Below, piece after piece: positions 59,939-64,000 of a stretch of DNA of 64,000 bases. The translations under genes and the position numbers were made by a program. Every line of letters starts with the position of its first letter. Position 1 is the stretch's first letter. The stretch lies in contig JASFHK010000006.1 in assembly GCA_050123275.1 (NCBI GenBank), forward strand, positions 1 through 64,000, read 5' to 3'. The notes beneath the pieces were generated by a model. It saw only the letters and a program-made list of their open reading frames with translations, did no database searches and had not been told where the DNA came from. The stretch is from E44-bin88 sp050123275 (GTDB lineage Bacteria; Chloroflexota; Dehalococcoidia; Dehalococcoidales; BS750m-G39).

Positions 59939-60961
59939 TTGCTAGGCTCACAGATTCTGGTATGGCTGCAATACCTTGCCTGTCTGGCTATTATCCTTTT
60001 CGCGGGCACCAAACTGGCACGGTACGGCGACGCCATTGGCGAGAAGACGGGGGTAGGCGGGCTCTGGATAGGGCTGGTGCTGCTGGCGGCGATTACCTCG
60101 GTGCCGGAGCTGGTCACCGGCGTCAGCTCGGTAGCCCTGGTCGGCCTGCCCGACCTGGCCGTGGGCACCCTGCTGGGTAGCTGTCTTTTCAACCTGACCC
60201 TCATCGCGCTGCTCGATTTCCTTTGCCGTAAGACGCCCGTGTTGAGCCGGGTGCGTATGAGGCACATCGCCTCGGCGGCGATAGGCGTCGTCCTGCTGGC
60301 TGTCGTCGGCGGCACCATGCTGGCCGGTGAAGCGCTTTCGGCGGTGAAGCTGGGCTGGGTGGGCGTGCCCAGCATCCTTATTATCATCTTCTACCTGGTG
60401 GCGGTAAGGCAGCTTTTCGTTTACGAGCGCCGCCATCCCGTCAAATCCGAAGGCGAGCTGCCCCGCTACGATAATCTTTCCCTGAAGGCGGTCTGGTTCC
60501 GTTTCAGCCTGGCGGCGGCCGCCGTCATCGGCGCCGGTATCTGGATATCCTTCGTCGGCGACGATATAGCCGCTTCCACCGGCTGGGGAGCCAGCTTCGT
60601 CGGTAGCCTTTTCCTGGCTATCGGCACCTCCATGCCCGAGCTGGTGGTCACCGTGGCCGCCTTGCGCTTGGGGGCCACCGATATGGCGGTGGCCGATATA
60701 CTGGGCAGCAACATGTTCAATATCGCCATTATCTTCGCCGTCGACCTTTTCTATACCAAGGGCTCCATCCTGTCCTCGGTAGCCAACTCCAATCTCATCA
60801 CCGTGGCCATGGCCATAACCGCCAGCCTGCTGATTATTTTCGGGCTGCGCTTCCGGCGGCAACGCAAGCTGCTCTTTTTCAGCAGCTGGTACAGCCCGCC
60901 TTTGCTGGCGCTCTATGTGCTCGGCGCTTATTTCCTGTTCCGGGCGGGCATAGGTTTGTAG
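59939..60961 (+). CDS. Sodium/calcium antiporter-like cation exchanger
   Basis: The 340-residue CaCA-family membrane protein has two repeats. The alpha-repeat motifs are AAITSVPELVTGVSSV with GTLLGSCLFNLTLI and AIGTSMPELVVTVAALRLG with ADILGSNMFNIAI, both cation-binding. It has about ten helices and resembles YrbG. The start is a TTG at 59939 with no clear Shine-Dalgarno; TATAGT lies 15-20 bases upstream. Confidence 0.88.
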   Translation: MLGSQILVWLQYLACLAIILFAGTKLARYGDAIGEKTGVGGLWIGLVLLAAITSVPELVTGVSSVALVGLPDLAVGTLLGSCLFNLTLIALLDFLCRKTPVLSRVRMRHIASAAIGVVLLAVVGGTMLAGEALSAVKLGWVGVPSILIIIFYLVAVRQLFVYERRHPVKSEGELPRYDNLSLKAVWFRFSLAAAAVIGAGIWISFVGDDIAASTGWGASFVGSLFLAIGTSMPELVVTVAALRLGATDMAVADILGSNMFNIAIIFAVDLFYTKGSILSSVANSNLITVAMAITASLLIIFGLRFRRQRKLLFFSSWYSPPLLALYVLGAYFLFRAGIGL

Positions 60962-61022
60962 CCCCTTGATTGCGCCCTGGATTTAGAGTAGCATACAGGG
61001 TAAAGCTTTAAGAGGATAGTAG

Positions 61023-62111
61023 ATGTTAGCCAGGTGCCGTTACTATATATGGCTATGCTGGCGGCGGATAATCCACCGCCCCATATTATCCATCTTACTG
61101 CTGCTACTGGCTATCTACCTCGCCTCGACGCTGGTCATCATGTTTTTCGAGGACGTCGATTTCGCCAGCGCCAACATGGAAATCCTGCCCGCCTTTTTCG
61201 GTGAGCTGGGCATTATCGAAAGCCCCTACGTCGCCGTCCAGATAAGCATTATCGTGGGCATGATAGCCAGCGTCACCGTCATCGTTATCATCACCGCCAA
61301 AATCACCAGTGTTTTCGTCGAGTTCATGAGGAGAGGGGGCATCATGGCCAAGAAAGTCAACCTTGCCGGACACACCATAATCTGCGGCTGGAACTTCCAA
61401 GGGGAGCGTGTCATCAGCGAGCTGTTTTCCGCCGACGTCAGGCAGCAGCGCGGCGTTGTCATCCTCACCGATAGCGAGGAGCGCCCGCTAAGGGACGAGC
61501 GCGTCGAGTTCATCAACGGCGACCCCTCACAGGACAAGGACCTGCTGCGGGCGGGGATAATGAAGGCGGACAGCGCCATTGTCCTCACCGACCTTACCAA
61601 GGGGGCTAACGAGGCCGATGCCGAAGCCCTGATGGTGGTGCTGGCGGTGGAATCGTTGAACCCCAAGGTGCATACCTGCGTCCAGATCGTGAACTCGTCC
61701 AACCGGATGCACCTGGAGCGCGCCCACGCCGACGAGATTATCTGCCTCGACCAGGTAGGGGGAAGCCTGGCGGTGGCCTCGGCCTTGAACCACGGCGTTT
61801 CCCGCATCGTCTCGGAGCTGCTTAACTTTAACTTGGGCAGCGAGTTTTACCGCTACGACCGGCAAATATCCGATAAACTGGTGGGCAAGGAGTTCAGCGA
61901 GGCGGTACAGCTGCTCGCCCGCGAACGTATCATCCTGCTGGCGATAGAGACCGATTATTCCGAAGAGCTGGTTAAGCAACTAAACCTCGACGTGGTTTAT
62001 AATCTGCCCGAAGAAGACCGGATAATGGTGGTCAATCCCCAGTCCGATTATTCGATCCGGCAGGGAGACGCCCTTTTCGTCATCGCCGAATCGGAGCCCT
62101 GCCGGCTCTAA
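61023..62111 (+). CDS. RCK-domain channel-like protein lacking the usual K+ filter
   Basis: The 362-residue protein has two N-terminal membrane helices (about 18-43 and 70-100) and a cytoplasmic TrkA-N domain (IICGWNFQGERVISEL at about 117, LTDSEERPL, NGDPSQDKDLLRAGIMKADSAIVL), then a TrkA-C domain (residues 280-360). The two-helix plus RCK plan is that of K+ channels. However, no TxGYG filter is seen in the loop between helices (NMEILPAFFGELGIIESP). It may be a divergent channel or a regulator. Confidence 0.78.
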   Translation: MLARCRYYIWLCWRRIIHRPILSILLLLLAIYLASTLVIMFFEDVDFASANMEILPAFFGELGIIESPYVAVQISIIVGMIASVTVIVIITAKITSVFVEFMRRGGIMAKKVNLAGHTIICGWNFQGERVISELFSADVRQQRGVVILTDSEERPLRDERVEFINGDPSQDKDLLRAGIMKADSAIVLTDLTKGANEADAEALMVVLAVESLNPKVHTCVQIVNSSNRMHLERAHADEIICLDQVGGSLAVASALNHGVSRIVSELLNFNLGSEFYRYDRQISDKLVGKEFSEAVQLLARERIILLAIETDYSEELVKQLNLDVVYNLPEEDRIMVVNPQSDYSIRQGDALFVIAESEPCRL

Positions 62112-62127
62112 CCCCTTTCCCGGCTTT

Positions 62128-62157
62128 TTGACGAACCAGTTTCCCTTCGGCTATAAT
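62128..62157 (+). promoter_or_regulatory. Promoter of the ArsB/NhaD-family gene
   Basis: TTGACG (62128-62133) and TATAAT (62152-62157) are separated by 18 bases, 38 bases before the ATG. Confidence 0.6.
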
Positions 62158-62194
62158 ATTCAGCTAGTTTCTTTTTCGAGCGAAGCCTGAATCT

Positions 62195-63559
62195 ATGTTT
62201 GAACTAAGCCAAATTCTCGCCATCGCCATCTTCGTTCTGATGTTCCTGGCCATCATTATCGGCAAGGTGCATCGTTTCATCCCCGCCCTCATCGGCGCCG
62301 GTCTCACCCTGGTGGTTGTCTTTCTCATTACCATGCGCAGCCCCGAATCGGTAACTCACGTCATGAACCTGGGGCAACTGGTGCAGGGGGGCTTCTGGCT
62401 GCCGGGGCAGGAGCACATCGAGTCCTTCGGCATCAACTGGCAGACGATTATCTTTATCGGCGGCATGATGATTATGGTGGAGGGGCTGGGAGAAGTCGGC
62501 TTTTTCCGCTGGATATGCCTGCTCCTGGCCAAGTTGGTCAACTACAAGGTTATCCCCATACTGATTGTTTTCATGCTGCTTTCCGGTTTCCTGGCCATGT
62601 TTATCGACAGCATCACCGTGCTCCTTTTCCTGGCCATGGTCACCATAGAGCTGGCGCGCTTGCTTAAGTTCGACCCGGTGCCGGTGATAATCGCCGAAAT
62701 CTTCGCTTCTAATGTCGGCGGCGCCGCCACCATGTCCGGCGACCCGCCCAACATCATTATCGGCACCGCTCTCGGCTATAATTTCATGGACTTTTTCACC
62801 AACACCGGCATTATCGCCTGGATATGCATGGGGGTCACCCTGGCTTTTTTCTATTTCGCCTTCCGCAAGGTGCTCACCAGCTCCCAGAAAAACCAGGAGG
62901 ATAACCCCACCGAAAAATACCCCGAGCCCAGCGAGGCCATCGTTAACCCGCGTCTTTTCCGCATCAACGCCGGCATCTTTCTGGCCGTCATCGTCCTGAT
63001 AGTCACCCACTCCGAAACCGGTCTTTCCATGGCTTTTATCGGCGTGATTGCCGCCGTCATTACGCTGGCGGCGACAGGGCGGAAAGCCCCGCATATTATC
63101 AGCCGTATCGATTGGCGTACTCTGCTCTTTTTTATCGGGCTTTTCGTCTGCGTCGGCGGCCTGGAGGTTACCGGCGTGCTCGAAATGCTGGCCAACTTTA
63201 TCGGCGATATCTCCGGCGGCAGTTTGATGCTGGTGATACCGCTTATCCTCTGGATATCCGCCTTCGCTTCGGCTATCGTGGATAACATACCCTTCGCTGC
63301 CACTATGGTCCCCGTTATCCAGAAGCTGGCCCGCGCGGCCACTCTGGACCTGCACCCGATGGCCTGGACGCTGGCGCTGGGCACCGATATCGGCGGCAAC
63401 GCCACCCCCATCGGCGCTTCGGCTAACGTTGTCGGCACCGCTATCGCCGAAAAAGAGGGCTATCCCATCAGCTGGGGCAGATTCTGTAAATACGCCATTC
63501 CGGCCATGATATTAGTGGTCGGTCTATGCTGGTTATATCTGGCGCTCAGGTACGCTTAG
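62195..63559 (+). CDS. ArsB/NhaD/SLC13-superfamily permease
   Basis: The 454-residue membrane protein has about eleven helices. It has GGMMIMVEGLGEVGFFRWI, AMFIDSITVLLFLAMVTIE, NVGGAATMSGDPPNIIIG and a second-half GTDIGGNATPIGASANVVG, the paired hallmark of the ion-transporter superfamily (arsenite permease, NhaD and P-protein-like). The transported ion may be Na+, arsenite or an organic anion. A UspA gene follows after 15 bases. Confidence 0.88.
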   Translation: MFELSQILAIAIFVLMFLAIIIGKVHRFIPALIGAGLTLVVVFLITMRSPESVTHVMNLGQLVQGGFWLPGQEHIESFGINWQTIIFIGGMMIMVEGLGEVGFFRWICLLLAKLVNYKVIPILIVFMLLSGFLAMFIDSITVLLFLAMVTIELARLLKFDPVPVIIAEIFASNVGGAATMSGDPPNIIIGTALGYNFMDFFTNTGIIAWICMGVTLAFFYFAFRKVLTSSQKNQEDNPTEKYPEPSEAIVNPRLFRINAGIFLAVIVLIVTHSETGLSMAFIGVIAAVITLAATGRKAPHIISRIDWRTLLFFIGLFVCVGGLEVTGVLEMLANFIGDISGGSLMLVIPLILWISAFASAIVDNIPFAATMVPVIQKLARAATLDLHPMAWTLALGTDIGGNATPIGASANVVGTAIAEKEGYPISWGRFCKYAIPAMILVVGLCWLYLALRYA

Positions 63560-63574
63560 AGGGAGGTGAGGCAA

Positions 63575-64000
63575 ATGTGGAAGAGAATACTGGTCCCGCT
63601 AGACGGCTCCGAGTTGGCCGAGTTGGCCCTGCCTTACGCTCAAGAGCTGGCCGTCGCTTTCAAATCCGAGATTATCTTGCTCTACGTCGGCGATTCCGAT
63701 GAAGAGGAATACCGGCACATGCACGAGCTTTACCTGGAGAAAATGGCCACGGAGACCAAGAAGCTGGTCAGGAAGGTCAGCCACGTGCTGCTGTCGGGTA
63801 AGCCGGTAGAGGAGATAGTCAAATACACCGAGAAGAACGATATCAGGCTCATCGTGATGGCTTCTCACGGGCGCTCGGGCATAATTCCCTGGGCTTCGGA
63901 GGGTATCGCCAGCAAGATAACTGCCGCCACCGGCGTGCCGTTGCTGCTCGTCAAGGAAACCAAGCGGCGTAAAGCCAAGAAAGAGCGCCTGATAAGCAGT
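63575..64000 (+). CDS. Universal stress protein UspA family, partial
   Basis: An ATG at 63575 with GGGAGGTGAG upstream opens 142 codons that reach the window end without a stop. It has the Usp fold: ILVPLDGSELAELALPYAQEL at the start, VMASHGRSGIIPWASEGIASKI as the ATP-binding glycine motif, then VPLLLVKE. The Gly spacing of the motif is altered from the usual GxxGxxxxGS, so ATP binding is uncertain. It is probably translated with the permease upstream. Confidence 0.88.
   Translation, partial: MWKRILVPLDGSELAELALPYAQELAVAFKSEIILLYVGDSDEEEYRHMHELYLEKMATETKKLVRKVSHVLLSGKPVEEIVKYTEKNDIRLIVMASHGRSGIIPWASEGIASKITAATGVPLLLVKETKRRKAKKERLISS

Noticed and set aside
62204..63355. 383-codon open frame opposite the permease gene
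   Set aside because: Asp/Gly/His/Gln-rich antisense of hydrophobic codons, a known artefact.
1..64000. CRISPR arrays, transposases, phage genes, rRNA, replication origin
   Set aside because: Looked for regularly spaced repeats, integrase or transposase motifs and rRNA blocks; none were seen.

Overview
The window is a moderately GC-rich bacterial chromosome segment from a strict anaerobe. The gene set fits an uncultured Dehalococcoidia-type Chloroflexota best: HdrA with Flx/Mvh-type electron-transfer subunits, a flavodiiron protein with high-molecular-weight rubredoxin, mannosyl-3-phosphoglycerate synthase, a corrinoid methyltransferase pair, a DUF5679 mini-protein and a DRTGG protein. This taxonomic call is inference from gene content. 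No rRNA, CRISPR array, phage or insertion sequence was seen. One tRNA (Gly-TCC) is present.

Layout. 1-0.9 kb: three small minus-strand genes (two membrane proteins, one HNH-like Zn protein) with codon use unlike the rest. 1.0-8.2 kb: DRTGG/BioD-like protein, arsR-acr3 arsenite operon, pcrA-mutL, surE. 8.2-13.7 kb: hdrA facing a four-gene flavin/Fe-S operon (MvhD-like, two Fe-S proteins, FAD/NAD protein), with no HdrB or HdrC. 13.8-16.4 kb: queA, tRNA-Gly, a Dph6-like PP-loop protein and an unknown protein lacking a canonical start codon. 16.2-33.7 kb: a catabolic or uptake island with a PaaK-like CoA ligase, DUF169, corrinoid protein plus UroD-type methyltransferase, a five-gene oligopeptide-type ABC transporter, an SDR, one cupin and two tandem bicupins of the same family, MATE, MarR and an Fe-S aldo/keto-reductase-like protein. 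33.7-40.4 kb: one long minus-strand operon led by a DUF134 regulator (DUF364, ferredoxin-DUF5320, two NifX-like proteins, two MinD/ferredoxin ATPases, CoA-binding protein, DUF169, MFS). 40.4-47.2 kb: an oxygen, iron and Fe-S-repair block (DUF4405, FprA, double ferritin-like protein, Zn ribbon, Hrb, SufBC, two rubrerythrin-like proteins, Rieske). 47.3-52.2 kb: a molybdenum hydroxylase of the 4-hydroxybenzoyl-CoA reductase type with a class III CoA transferase. 52.4-55.2 kb: DUF5679, HAD phosphatase plus mpgS (mannosylglycerate), and a cNMP-binding protein. 55.3-64 kb: acetyl-CoA synthetase, hisF, a GltS-like FMN protein, Ca2+/cation antiporter, RCK channel-like protein, ArsB/NhaD-family permease and the start of a UspA gene.

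How it works together. The content suggests an anaerobe that imports organic compounds by an ABC system, activates them as CoA esters, removes methyl groups through a corrinoid protein, reduces aromatic CoA esters with a molybdoenzyme, and balances NADH and ferredoxin through an HdrA/Flx complex. It defends itself against transient O2 with flavodiiron protein, rubredoxin and ferritins.

The most unusual signals are: a DUF134-led NifX/MinD metal-cofactor-like operon with a perfect palindrome at its predicted start site; two genes whose only well-placed starts are ACG and AUA; a chain of three coupled mini-ORFs ahead of the ABC binding protein; and neighbouring SDR and AKR proteins that both appear to have lost catalytic residues.
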